From the NCBI GenBank assembly GCA_028753945.1, contig JAPNXP010000012.1:372001-436000 (forward strand): a stretch of 64,000 nt of DNA. The letters are read 5' to 3'. Within the stretch, counting starts at the first letter, position 1. Each line of letters starts with the position of its first letter. Shown here in pieces: positions 25,010 through 35,946 of this stretch. Under the pieces are notes generated by a model. It saw only the letters and a program-made list of their open reading frames with translations. It was not told where the DNA came from and did not search any database. The translations under genes and the position numbers were made by a program. The DNA is from Hexactinellida sp. DTS-2022. Its lineage: Eukaryota > Porifera > Hexactinellida.

Positions 25010-25567
25010 ATGTCACTTCTGCTCTTCCTCCGGTTGGAGGCCCGGTATTTGCTAGCACACCACTCCCCTCTATCCAACCGGGGCATAGCTCCTCTTATGC
25101 ATTATGTGCAGACTAGAACCAGTGTGTCCAGTCCAGAGCCAGGGGACACCCCCGTGTTGGCAGAAGAGTTTTTCGATAAACAAAAGAGACTAAAGCGCCC
25201 TCTCTCACCTTACGTAACAATCTACAAACCTCAGATTACATGGACCATGTCCATAGCGTTTAGGTGCACAGAAGTATTCATTGTCAGTTCCCTGTCCACC
25301 TTTGGTATCTACCTATACCTTATGGACTATACAAATTTTGACAATCTCCTCACAGCTCTCAGAGACCTGCAGATTCCACCCGCGCTGCTCACAGCTGGCA
25401 AGCTAGCCTGGGGTATTCCCTTTGGTTATTTCGTGTGGGGCGGGGTGCGGCATATCGCGTGGGATCGAGGCTTCGGCTTTTCACTGCCTACTCTTTACAA
25501 GTCAGCGTACGTGACCATAGTTCTCTCACTTCTGACCGGGCTCGGGGTGGCATTCTTCAAATTCTAA
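25010..25567 (+). CDS. SDHC: Succinate dehydrogenase cytochrome b560 subunit
   Basis: SDHC anchors respiratory complex II in the inner mitochondrial membrane and helps bind haem b and ubiquinone. From the ATG at 25010 the protein is 185 aa; the frame stays open upstream to 24863, but the downstream start gives the usual size and an Arg/Leu-rich mitochondrial presequence. Family blocks are RLKRPLSPYVTIYKPQITWTM (the SPH-IY motif region), then SIAFRCTEV, and three membrane segments (about 85-110, 130-152, 165-183). FVWGGVRHIAWDRGFG matches the conserved segment carrying the haem-side histidine. The usual SICHRGTG is SIAFRCTE here, so one conserved histidine is replaced by Phe. The gene is intronless and lies 337 bp after CCT1. 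Confidence 0.9.
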   Translation: MSLLLFLRLEARYLLAHHSPLSNRGIAPLMHYVQTRTSVSSPEPGDTPVLAEEFFDKQKRLKRPLSPYVTIYKPQITWTMSIAFRCTEVFIVSSLSTFGIYLYLMDYTNFDNLLTALRDLQIPPALLTAGKLAWGIPFGYFVWGGVRHIAWDRGFGFSLPTLYKSAYVTIVLSLLTGLGVAFFKF

Positions 25568-25711
25568 CAGAATCGCTGTGTAGTTACGTACATGCGTTTC
25601 TGTTATGTGATTACATAGTAAATCAAATAAAGCCCTTTCAATATTCGCTAGTTAATACACCTATCAACAACATTTTTAACATTAAATGTGCACTCTAATA
25701 GATTGTAATAA

Positions 25712-26776
25712 ATGAAGCAAACTTCTAAGCAATCTAAGAGGAGAGCTCAGAAACCGCTTGACACCTCTCAGTCCGGAGACTCTACCAACCAAACTGTTAA
25801 TAATACACCAAGGGAGACTATCAGGCCTGGTTAGTGTAGTTATGTACAGTGGATGCCGGTTATAAGAACATCGTCGGGAACTGCATATAATGTTCTTATA
25901 ACCGGTGTTCTTATATCCGGCATATACTATATATGGTAATTTACTGGTTATTAAAATGGATTTGAATTTGTTTAGTGTTGAAAGAAATCGAAGTTCAAGT
26001 GTTTGAAAGCGAATTCTTAACTGACCAAGAAGCTAGCGATGCCTTCACAGGATTGTCTGCCAGTGTCTCTAGTGACCTCAGCCAGCTGGACTCTCAGATA
26101 CAGAGCCTAGGGAGCGAAGATACACGCACATTAACCGGCGGAGAGTTAACCAACTTCTTAGAGAACTACACTTCTATGAAGAGTGCGATTGAAGAGCTAG
26201 TTGGCATGGTATATAAATGTGCTCCTATAATAACTTATTACTGAATTAATGCAGTGTACATATCAGGTTAAGGTATATTCTCTCCCCCTGACTGAACGCA
26301 AGATTGTGATGGATCAGCTGGAAGTTAAGGTCAGAGAGAGACAAGCGTTAGTCGACCAGTCTCTGCTACAGCTCCAGAAGACCACTGGAGAGTTGCAGTT
26401 GGCACAGAAACAACAACTCATAGACAACTGGGAAAAGGTATTCTGCGCTACTGCGGCACACAACACGCACGGCAGAAGATGGAAGTTCTTAATACAGCCT
26501 CTGAAGACTAGTATTAAGGACGGGGTATTTAACTTTAACCCTGAAGTAGTCCTACAGAAAGCTCGTGCTTCCCAAGGAGAGGACATTGAGGCTATTCTAG
26601 AAAGGGTGTCTAAGCAATCAAAGAAGTCCCAGGTATTACATACAAAAGTTACTAAACACAAATACATACTTAGATTGTTCAGTAAGCGTAGAGACGCTCA
26701 ATATCACAAACGTATATGTTTCCTTCCAATACATCGAAACCTATTCCTTTCAAATTATTTTCTTTCCTCCCCTTGA
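25712..26776 (+). CDS. Unrecognised coiled-coil protein
   Basis: I do not recognise this family. The model is join(25712..25829,25976..26208,26267..26776), 286 aa, with agreeing phases and a start in a basic Lys/Gln/Ser-rich leader. Residues about 40-185 are rich in Glu, Gln and Leu with heptad character (LSQLDSQIQSLGS, VRERQALVDQSLLQLQK). A basic patch HGRRWKFLIQPLK is followed by RASQGEDIEAILERVSKQS. Codon use resembles neighbouring genes, which supports it as real. The 3' end is unsure: there is a donor-like site after TCCCAG at about 26631. If it is not used, the frame runs on to 26776 and overlaps the opposite-strand NHL gene by 98 nt. Intron 1 holds a GCCGGTTATAAGAAC element. Confidence 0.6.
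25850..25927. repeat. GCCGGTTATAAGAAC MITE in intron
   Basis: TACAGTGGATGCCGGTTATAAGAACATCGTC with inverted GTTCTTATAACCGG and ATATCCGGCATA. It is a near copy of the element just upstream of CCT1. Confidence 0.7.
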
Positions 26777-27932
26777 TTAGCGCTGTATCATTGGGCACAT
26801 TGATTGAGTGGACTAATTCTCCTTTGTTCGTGAATATCTTGATCTTCTTTTCATTATCTCCGCAGTCATTGACTATTATATTTCCGTACTGATCCGTGGT
26901 GATGTATTTGGCCAGAGTAATTTCTCCTTCTTTCACGGGACATCTTATAAGTTCACCTTTTTTGCTGAATATTTGTATCAGAAAAATTGAATCTTTGAAA
27001 AGAACATAGAATTCTTTATTGAAGTAGCAGAGATCTCGAATTTGCGTATTTTCGGTTATGAACAAGTTGTCCAATTTGATTTCTGACTTCTCCACTAAAT
27101 CCTTATCCCAGACGACTATCCTATTGCCCTTCCACACACATCCATATAAATCCTCAAACTTATCAACGGTTAATCCTGATATTATATCTGAATGATGCTT
27201 GTACTGCATTCTAATCCCATTCTTCCTATCCAACTTTATTATTGCTTTATTGTCCCAGCAGCTTACATAGAGAAACTGCTCGTTAAGGCAAATGTATTGA
27301 GGAGACGACATTTTAAGATCTTTTATTTTCTTCTTTTTTTCACCATTTTTATTGAAGACTTGTACGCACTTATTCCCGCTATCCGCCACGTAAATATCTC
27401 CATTGAATTCACACACTGCTATGCCTAGTAGGTCGTTGAGGTGGTCTTCAACGCTGCTCTCCCATTTGGCGAGTTTTTTATACACATATCGGTTTGGTGC
27501 CATTTTTATTTCAAAGTAGTTTTCTAAAAAGAAATCTAACTCGAGCGCTTCTTTCTTAATCGTCACGAATGGAATATCTACTTCCTGGTTCGTTTTATTT
27601 AAGCTGAGGCTGGTTACGAATGATTTTCGTTCACCTGTAGTCAGCTCGGGGCCTACAGTCACTTTGACATTCGTACCTGTTCTTTTCATTTTTTCTTTGG
27701 ATCGCTGCTCGTGCACTTTCCGTATCTCCTCCTCTGTGTCAATGAGGATACTGTCTAGAGACTCCATTAGGTCATTCTTCTTCTTGTCTAGTTTTTCGAT
27801 CACAAATTTGAAACACTCCTCCAGTTCAAGTTTTCGCATTTCGATGTGCTGTCTCAGTTGTGTCAGGATCGAATCAATATCGCTTGAGTTTTCAGTGCCT
27901 AACTGGTTCTTTTCCGTAGCAAGATCTGCCAT
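26679..27932 (-). CDS. Intronless coiled-coil/NHL-repeat protein without RING or B-box
   Basis: This is a 417-aa single-exon protein. Residues about 15-85 are a charged coiled coil (QLRQHIEMRKLELEECFKFV). The C-terminal 250 residues have NHL-type beta-propeller strands: LLGIAVCEFNGDIYVADSGN, KCVQVFNKNGE, ISGLTVDKFEDLYG, YITTDQYGNIIVNDCGDN, KIKIFTNKGELV and GIGFDVLEGNIYVCD. This is the back half of a TRIM-NHL protein with no RING or B-boxes, so it is unlikely to be a ubiquitin ligase by itself. NHL propellers bind RNA or protein. It may derive from a TRIM-NHL retrocopy such as the full-length one at 50834. Its last 98 nt overlap the + strand coiled-coil frame. Confidence 0.75.
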   Translation of the reverse strand: MADLATEKNQLGTENSSDIDSILTQLRQHIEMRKLELEECFKFVIEKLDKKKNDLMESLDSILIDTEEEIRKVHEQRSKEKMKRTGTNVKVTVGPELTTGERKSFVTSLSLNKTNQEVDIPFVTIKKEALELDFFLENYFEIKMAPNRYVYKKLAKWESSVEDHLNDLLGIAVCEFNGDIYVADSGNKCVQVFNKNGEKKKKIKDLKMSSPQYICLNEQFLYVSCWDNKAIIKLDRKNGIRMQYKHHSDIISGLTVDKFEDLYGCVWKGNRIVVWDKDLVEKSEIKLDNLFITENTQIRDLCYFNKEFYVLFKDSIFLIQIFSKKGELIRCPVKEGEITLAKYITTDQYGNIIVNDCGDNEKKIKIFTNKGELVHSINVPNDTALIKGRKENNLKGIGFDVLEGNIYVCDIERLYAY

Positions 27933-28265
27933 TTGTAAGTTTAACGACTATTCTTATTAATTCAAATTCAAAGTTTTTCACTATTATATATTAGTAGCCT
28001 AACTTCATCACTTGTAATTAGATATCTCGAAAAGCCACTTTTCTTAACTATAATAATTTATTGATAACTAAGGTTGAAATTCTGAAAACAACAAGTTATT
28101 ACTACTCTAAACCACGACAGAATGGACTCTGTGGACGCAATACAATTTGAATAGAAAATAATTAAATAGAGCGAACAGAAAAATTGAATTAGGAAATAAT
28201 GAATAAGGAATTGAGAATAGTGAAAATGAAAGCAAATGAATGACTGTTTTTTTGACCAGAGTAAA
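27933..28265. other. Upstream region of the NHL gene
   Basis: AT-rich DNA between the NHL start codon and the minisatellite. No coding region or clear promoter motif is seen. Confidence 0.4.
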
Positions 28266-28267
28266 GA

Positions 28268-31200
28268 AAAATAGCTCTACATAGAAAAAGGGCTCTGTGT
28301 ACAAAAAAGGGCTCTGTGTACAAAAAAGGGCTCTATGTACAATAAAGGGCTCTGTGTACAATAAAGGGCTCTGTGTACAATAAAGGGCTCTATGTACAAT
28401 ACAGGGCTCTATGTACAATAAAGGGCTCTGTGTACAAAAATGGCTATGTGTACAATATAGGGCTCTATGTACAATACAGGGCTCTGTGTACAATAAAGGG
28501 CTCTGTGTACAATATAGGGCTCTATGTACAATAAAGGGCTCTGTGTACAATAAAGGGCTCTATGTACAATAAAGGGCTCTATGTACAACAAAGTACTCCA
28601 GGTACAATTAATAACTGGGGTTAGCTAAAAGGCTCTGTATGTAATAAAGGGCTCTATGTACAATAAAGGGCCCTATGTACAATATAGGGCTCCATGTACA
28701 ATAAAGGGCTCTATGTACAATATAGGGCCCTATGTACAATAAAGGGCTCTATGTACAATACAGGGCTCTATGTACAATAAAGGGCTCTGTGTACAATATA
28801 GGGCTCTATGTACAATAAAGGGCTCTGTGTACAATACAGGGCTCTATGTACAATAAAGGGCTCTGTGTACAATATAGGGCTCTATGTACAATAAAGGGCT
28901 CTGTGTACAATAAAGGGCTCTATGTACAATAAAGGGCTCTATGTACAATACAGGGCTCTATGTACAATAAAGGGCTCTGTGTACAATATAGGGCTCTATG
29001 TACAATAAAGGGCTCTGTGTACAATACAGGGCTCTATGTACTCTATGTACAATAAAGGGCTCTGTGTACAATAAAGGGCTCTATGTACAATAAAGGGCTC
29101 TATGTACAATACAGGGCTCTATGTACAATAAAGGGCTCTGTGTACAATATAGGGCCCTATGTACAATATAGGGCTCTATGTACAATAAAGGGCTCTATGT
29201 ACAATAAAGGGCTCTATGTACAATATAGGGCCCTATGTACAATAAAGGGCTCTATGTACAATACAGGGCTCTATGTACAATAAAGGGCTCTGTGTACAAT
29301 ATAGGGCTCTATGTACAATAAAGGGCTCTATGTACAATACAGGGCTCTATGTACAATAAAGGGCTCTGTGTACAATATAGGGCTCTATGTACAATAAAGG
29401 GCTCTGTGTACAATAAAGGGCTCTATGTACAATAAAGGGCTCTATGTACAACAAAGTACTCCAGGTACAATTAATAACTGGGGTTAGCTAAAAGGCTCTG
29501 TATGTAATAAAGGGCTCTATGTACAATAAAGGGCCCTATGTACAATATAGGGCTCTATGTACAATAAAGGGCTCTATGTACAATATAGGGCCCTATGTAC
29601 AATAAAGGGCTCTATGTACAATATAGGGCTCTATGTACAATAAAGGGCTCTATGTACAATACAGGGCTCTATGTACAATAAAGGGCTCTATGTACAATAT
29701 AGGGCTCTATGTACAATATAGGGCTCTATGTACAATAAAGGGCCCTATGTACAATAAAGGGCTCTATGTACAATATAGGGCTCTATGTACAATAAAGGGC
29801 TCTATGTACAATAAAGGGCCCTATGTACAATATAGGGCTCTATGTACAATAAAGGGCTCTGTGTACAATATAGGGCTCTATGTACAATATAGGGCTCTAT
29901 GTACAATAAAGGGCTCTATGTACAATACAGGGCTCTATGTACAATAAAGGGCTCTATGTACAATAAAGGGCTCTATGTACAATAAAGGGCCCTATGTACA
30001 ATAAAGGGCTCTATGTACAATATAGGGCTCTATGTACAATAAAGGGCTCTGTGTACAATAAAGGGCTCTATGTACAATAAAGGGCTCTGTGTACAATAAA
30101 GGGCTCTATGTACAATAAAGGGCCCTATGTACAATATAGGGCTCTATGTACAATAAAGGGCTCTGTGTACAATATAGGGCTCTATGTACAATATAGGGCT
30201 CTATGTACAATAAAGGGCTCTATGTACAATACAGGGCTCTATGTACAATAAAGGGCTCTATGTACAATAAAGGGCTCTATGTACAATAAAGGGCCCTATG
30301 TACAATAAAGGGCTCTATGTACAATATAGGGCTCTATGTACAATAAAGGGCTCTATGTACAATAAAGGGCCCTATGTACAATATAGGGCTCTATGTACAA
30401 TAAAGGGCTCTGTGTACAATATAGGGCTCTATGTACAATAAAGGGCTCTGTGTACAATAAAGGGCTCTATGTACAATAAAGGGCTCTATGTACAACAAAG
30501 TACTCCAGGTACAATTAATAACTGGGGTTAGCTAAAAGGCTCTGTATGTAATAAAGGGCCCTATGTACAATATAGGGCTCTATGTACAATATAGGGCTCT
30601 ATGTACAATAAAGGGCTCTATGTACAATAAAGGGCTCTATGTACAATAAAGGGCTCTATGTACAATAAAGGGCTCTATGTACAATAAAGGGCTCTATTTA
30701 TAATAAAGGGTTCTGTGTACAATATAGGGCTCTATGTACAATAAAGGGCTCTATGTACAATAAAGGGCTCTATGTACAATAAAGGGCTCTATGTACAATA
30801 AAGGGCTCTGTGTACAATAAAGGGCTCTATGTACAATAAAGGGCTCTATGTACAATAAAGGGCTCTATGTACAATAAAGGGCTCTATTTATAATAAAGGG
30901 TTCTGTGTACAATAAAGGGCTCTATGTACAATAAAGGGCTCTATTTATAATAAAGGGTTCTGTGTACAATAAAGGGCTCTATGTACAATAAAGGGCTCTG
31001 TGTACAATAAAGGGCTCTATGTACAATAAAGGGCTCTATGTACAATAAAGGGCTCTATGTACAATAAAGGGCTCTATTTATAATAAAGGGTTCTGTGTAC
31101 AATAAAGGGCTCTATGTACAATAAAGGGCTCTATGTACAACAAAGTACTCCAGGTACAATTAATAACTGGGGTTAGCTAAAATGCTCTGTATGTAATAAA

Positions 31201-32612
31201 GGGCTCTATGTACAATAAAGGGCCCTATGTACAATATAGGGCTCTATGTACAATATAGGGCTCTATGTACAATAAAGGGCTCTATGTACAATAAAGGGCT
31301 CTATGTACAATAAAGGTCTCTGTGTACAATAAAGGGATCTGTATATAATAAAGGGTTCTGTGTACAATAAAGGGCCCTATGTACAATATAGGGCTCTATG
31401 TACAATATAGGGCTCTATGTACAATAAAGGGCTCTATGTACAATAAAGGGCTCTATGTACAATAAAGGTCTCTGTGTACAATAAAGGGATCTGTATATAA
31501 TAAAGGGTTCTGTGTACAATAAAGGGCCCTATGTACAATATAGGGCTCTATGTACAATATAGGGCTCTATGTACAATAAAGGGCCCTATGTACAATAAAG
31601 GGCTCTATGTACAATATAGGGCTCTATGTACAATAAAGGGCTCTATGTACAATAAAGGGCTCTATGTACAATAAAGGTCTCTGTGTACAATAAAGGGCTC
31701 TATGTACAATAAAGGGTTCTGTGTACAATAAAGGGCTCTATGTACAATAAAGGACTCTGTGTACAATAAAGGGCTCTGTGTACAATAAAGGGCTCTATGT
31801 ACAATAAAGGACTCTGTGTACAATAAAGGGCTCTGTGTACAACAAAGTACTCCGGGTACACTTAAAAGTTGGGGGTTAGCTAAAAGGCTCTGTATATAAT
31901 AAAGGACTCTGTGACAATACAGGGCTCTGTGTACAATAAAGGGCCCTATGTACAATATAGGGCTCTATGTACAATATAGGGCTCTATGTACAATAAAGGG
32001 CTCTATGTACAATAAAGGGCTCTATGTACAATAAAGGTCTCTGTGTACAATAAAGGGATCTGTATATAATAAAGGGCCCTATGTACAATAAAGGGCTCTA
32101 TGTACAATATAGGGCTCTATGTACAATAAAGGGCTCTATGTACAATAAAGGGCTCTATGTACAATAAAGGTCTCTGTGTACAATAAAGGGCTCTATGTAC
32201 AATAAAGGGTTCTGTGTACAATAAAGGGCTCTATGTACAATAAAGGACTCTGTGTACAATAAAGGGCTCTGTGTACAATAAAGGGCTCTATGTACAATAA
32301 AGGACTCTGTGTACAATAAAGGGCTCTGTGTACAACAAAGTACTCCGGGTACACTTAAAAGTTGGGGGTTAGCTAAAAGGCTCTGTATATAATAAAGGAC
32401 TCTGTGACAATACAGGGCTCTGTGTACAATAAAGGGCTCTGTGTACAACAAAGGGCTCTGTGTACAACAAAGTACTCCGGGTACAATTAAAATTGGGGGT
32501 TAGCTAAAAGGCTCTGTATATAATAAAGGGCTCTATGTACAATAAAGGGCTCTGTGTATAATACAGGGCTCTATGTACAATAAAGGGCTCTGTGACAATA
32601 TAGGGCTCTGTG
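28268..32612. repeat. 4.3-kb minisatellite, 19-bp unit GGGCTCTATGTACAATAAA
   Basis: About 220 head-to-tail copies of a 19-bp unit, varying mainly at ctctAtg/ctctGtg, the last three bases (AAA, TAT or ACA) and GGGCTC/GGGCCC. A longer unit, CAAAGTACTCC(A/G)GGTACA...TTAGCTAAAAGGCTCTGTAT, recurs near 28587, 29452, 30496, 31140, 31847, 32335 and 32466, so the array has a higher-order structure. Segments near 31660-31955 and 32155-32451 are almost identical. Each unit holds TGTACAATA and many hold AATAAA on the + strand. Because 19 is not a multiple of 3 and the unit lacks stops in some frames, long open frames appear on both strands; they are by-products, not genes. Confidence 0.95.
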
Positions 32613-32982
32613 ACGTTTATCCGATTATTATCCGATTACTATAATTCTCTTATTCAACTTGCTCTGTAATTTCCTCACTCAATTTCTGTTTGACTCAGAT
32701 TTCCATTGACTTTACATTTTTTTTTTCATTTTCGATTTAATTTCCATTATAATTCGCCTGTTGTCACAGAGCCCATTTTGACTAGGTTTCCTGATGTAAA
32801 ATGACTCCATACACGTGGACTATTTTATTGTTTAAGTCTGAGTCTTTTGAAAAGATCCTCTTTAAAGTAACTAAGTTTATTTTGTTTTCAATTAAATGAG
32901 ATTTTAATTTAACATTTACTAATTTATTTACAAATACAAATAATTTAATAATGCGTAAATTAACTAAATAATGTGTTTATTA
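32613..32982. other. 3' flank of the GPCR-PIPK gene
   Basis: AT-rich non-coding DNA between the minisatellite and the GPCR-PIPK stop codon. It would carry that gene's 3' UTR on the minus strand. Confidence 0.4.
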
Positions 32983-35716
32983 TTAAAAAAACACCGATTC
33001 TCGAACGAAGTGCATAAACCTTGCTCTGTAGAGATAAGGATGAACTGCTGAAATTTTATTTTCCTTCAAACCGCGTATCTTAGTCTTAAACGTATTCTCC
33101 AATTTCTTCTCCATGTTATACGGCTGCAACATATCAATTATACCAATGTAAAGGAAGCATGACTCCTTTTCGTGTGTCTCTACGTTTGTGGGCTTAATCT
33201 TTAGAATCTTCTCTGCTGGCACCTTAAAATATCCCCTCCTAAATTGGCTGAATAGACTTTGTACGGGGTTGACTATTGGACCGTTGGGGTTTGACATACT
33301 TGAGGGCGCGTGCTCCCTTCTAGTACCGTTTCTATACCAGTGCAGGTTTTGAGGGCTGTAATCTATCCATTGGAAACTTGTATCTGCAATCGATATTTCC
33401 TTTTCAGACTCGCTATGCACGTTGTTCTGCATACTTGTACTGAACACGATGCTCCCATCTTCACTCACTGCTGTAACCCCAACTAGCAAGCTGTAATCCA
33501 TCGCGCCTAGTTAATACGTGTTACAATACAGTCGACTCGACTTCGCTTAATGGGATCAAAATTTCACAGGATTTATAGGACGGAATGACAGTGTGGCTTA
33601 AATATTTTCGGTTAATAGATTTCTTCGCTTAATCGGATCAAAGTAACCTGGACCCGAGGTGACTCTATTAAGCTGAGTCGACTGTATTATTATTTGTAGT
33701 ATCTCTTAACCATGCATTGTAGACTATATTACTTACCTTGAGTTTGAAGAAATTCGGTGTCCTTTTCCAACTGAGTTAGTATTTTGTTTCTCATTGTGAT
33801 CTCTTTGAATTTGAAAGCGCTATCCATGTCCAAATCTTTCATTGTTTTATTCCTCGGTCTTTTCATTCCTCGATTCAATGTCTGTCTGTTTGTGACAGAC
33901 CCTTTCAGGTCGTATCTCTCCTCGAGCACCATTCCCTCTTCAAGGTAGAACACATTCTCCATCACAACTACAATTATGAACTCCTGTTGACTCGTGAACC
34001 TTAGCTTTACCATACCATAGTATCTCGTCAGTAAGGAGTCTGGGTTATCCTTCAGGTAACTGTAGTACGCTTGTAGATTATCATTCATGAAGTGTAACTC
34101 CACATTACTGATTGTCTTCACAATATATTTCTTGTCATACGAAAAGAAGAAAAAGCTTCCGCTCTTCCCTTCTGTGAATTTCTCCATCATCGCAGTGGTT
34201 TCGTTATCTTGTAACGGAAATGATTTCATGAATTCTCCTTCATCGATTCCTCTCAGATCTCTCAGGTTTTTAAACACCAAAGGTGAGTAGTTAATGAATT
34301 CAAATTTGTGGTACATAAAGTTGGTCGGAATTTGTATTGTTCTAACCTCATACTTCGCTTTCCTTCCCATGCTGGAAGATTTTTGAATAACTTCATTCAT
34401 TGTTACCTAAACAAGTTATTACGTATAATAATCTCTATGTCACATTATGAACAACTTACATGAGCTTGGAAGGTCCCCTGACTAAGGCCTGCTATTTGTG
34501 ACTGAGCAGTCTTTGCAGAGTCCAGAATAGAGTAGTTAATGCAAACAACTGCATACCTTCGTAGCTCGCTATTGAACATATACTCTACCAGCCCGCTGTC
34601 CCCACTGCTCTCGATATCTCTCACAAGAGCGCTTCTCTCATCACTGTTCATGCTTACCCTATCCTGGTTGCTGGAAGTGGAAGACCGGCTCTTACTCTCT
34701 GATCCTCTGTATCTGTTCTTAGTGCCTGCTTTCCTTGCTGCGCCGTTCTTCTTGCGTTCATTCCGATTCCCAGCACTAAGGGAGTAAACCCATGCCAGCA
34801 ACACAATGCAGCCACGGTTTGAATGAATAATAGCATATACATATGTCAGCCCAACCTGAATTCCTTCACTACAGTGGAAGCCGGATATACTAGTGACAGT
34901 TATATTAGATATCCATAGTGCTAGGATCACTAGCCAATCGATCCCCAGGCCACATAGCATGCCAAGACTCATTTTCGCGATGTGTCCTTTGAAATATGGA
35001 CTGAAAAGCGAAACTTTTCGCAAACTGTAAACTACACGAAATCCTATAACACATCCAATGCAGAAGATTATAAAAGTTGGCAGAAAGTATATTAGCGTCG
35101 AAATAATAATGTAGTTTGGGAGAACAGCTACATTGACCCAGCAGTGGAAGAATATTGACATTCCATATGGCTGCCACTCTTCCAATGGTATAAAGATGAA
35201 TATTGCTGTTATTAACAAACTAAGCGTCCATACCGTTGCATGGTAGTACTTGATGTATGACCCGTGGAGTTTGAATGGTCGCCTGACAGCTAGCAGAAGA
35301 TCTACACCGAACATTAGGTTCCAGGCGTAGCCCGAGATCATTCCGAACTCGATCGCGGCTGAAAACGGCCGACATGTATACTCGATTTCGCTTATCTTCT
35401 CTTTGAATAGTGTATCAGTGTGATAGTGGAACAGATAGAATATAACGTGCGCTGTGCTCACAATTAAATCTGAACAGACCCGACACACAACGAGGTGCGC
35501 GGGGTGTTTGCGTAAGGATTTCTGCACCAATAAAGTAGTAATGATAGCAAACAAACAAACTATGCTTAACAAACTCCCGACAAAATATATTAACGTGAAA
35601 TATTCGTAACTGTCCTTTCTAAACAGATCATTAAGTGTTGAATTTTTACTTAACCATGTTTGGCTTGCATTGCAAGTATTAAATGAATTTCTCTTCTCTA
35701 CACTGAACGAATCCAT
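32983..35716 (-). CDS. GPCR-PIPK: seven-TM receptor fused to a phosphatidylinositol phosphate kinase
   Basis: This is one gene, complement(join(32983..33506,33737..34406,34460..35716)), 816 aa. Residues 1-39 are extracellular with N-glycosylation sites NAS and NST. Seven membrane helices lie near 40-64, 74-96, 119-144, 161-178, 201-230, 249-270 and 286-312, with Cys115 and Cys192 placed for the usual disulphide. A basic, Ser-rich linker follows. The kinase has GKSGSFFFFSYDKKYIVKTI (499-518; ATP-site Lys516), YDLKGS (Asp585), MDYSLLVGV (645-653), IIDMLQ (765-770) and AVHPYLYRARF near the end. All catalytic motifs are present. The first join has a GTAAGT donor after CAT and a TTTAG acceptor, both phase 0, with an intron of 53 nt. 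Similar fusions are known as RpkA in Dictyostelium and as oomycete GPCR-PIPKs. The receptor would link an unknown ligand directly to PIP2 synthesis. Confidence 0.88.
33525..33687. repeat. CAGTCGACT-ended MITE in GPCR-PIPK intron 2
   Basis: Left end TACAGTCGACTCGACTTCGC and inverted right end AGCTGAGTCGACTGTA, with TTAATGGGATCAAA and TTAATCGGATCAAA repeats inside. It sits wholly in the intron. Confidence 0.7.
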
Positions 35717-35946
35717 TATCAGTTATTATTTTCTGAATATTCTCTCAAGAAAATTGGTTTTATTCTTGATCCCATCTGCTTAAATCTCCTATAAACATTT
35801 CCAAATATCCTTCATAGCCAAGCCTATCAGTATTGCATAGTATTAATATCAAATTTCTTTATAGTTTCAGTAACTCTATTTTCCCTACCTTAATATTCCC
35901 TATTCAATAATGAATTTGTTATTTTGTATTCCGTAATATTAAATAG

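Noticed and set aside
28107-32451. Long open frames such as MYTEPFIVHRALYC-type proteins on both strands
   Set aside because: They are translations of the 19-bp minisatellite. The period is not a multiple of three, so several frames stay open; no domain or start context supports a gene.
28268-32612. CRISPR-like array
   Set aside because: Units are contiguous with no unique spacers, and the window is eukaryotic. It is a minisatellite.
33729-35716. Separate GPCR and PIP-kinase genes
   Set aside because: A consensus 53-nt intron joins them in phase 0, and there is no room for a promoter. One fused gene is the simpler model, though unproven.
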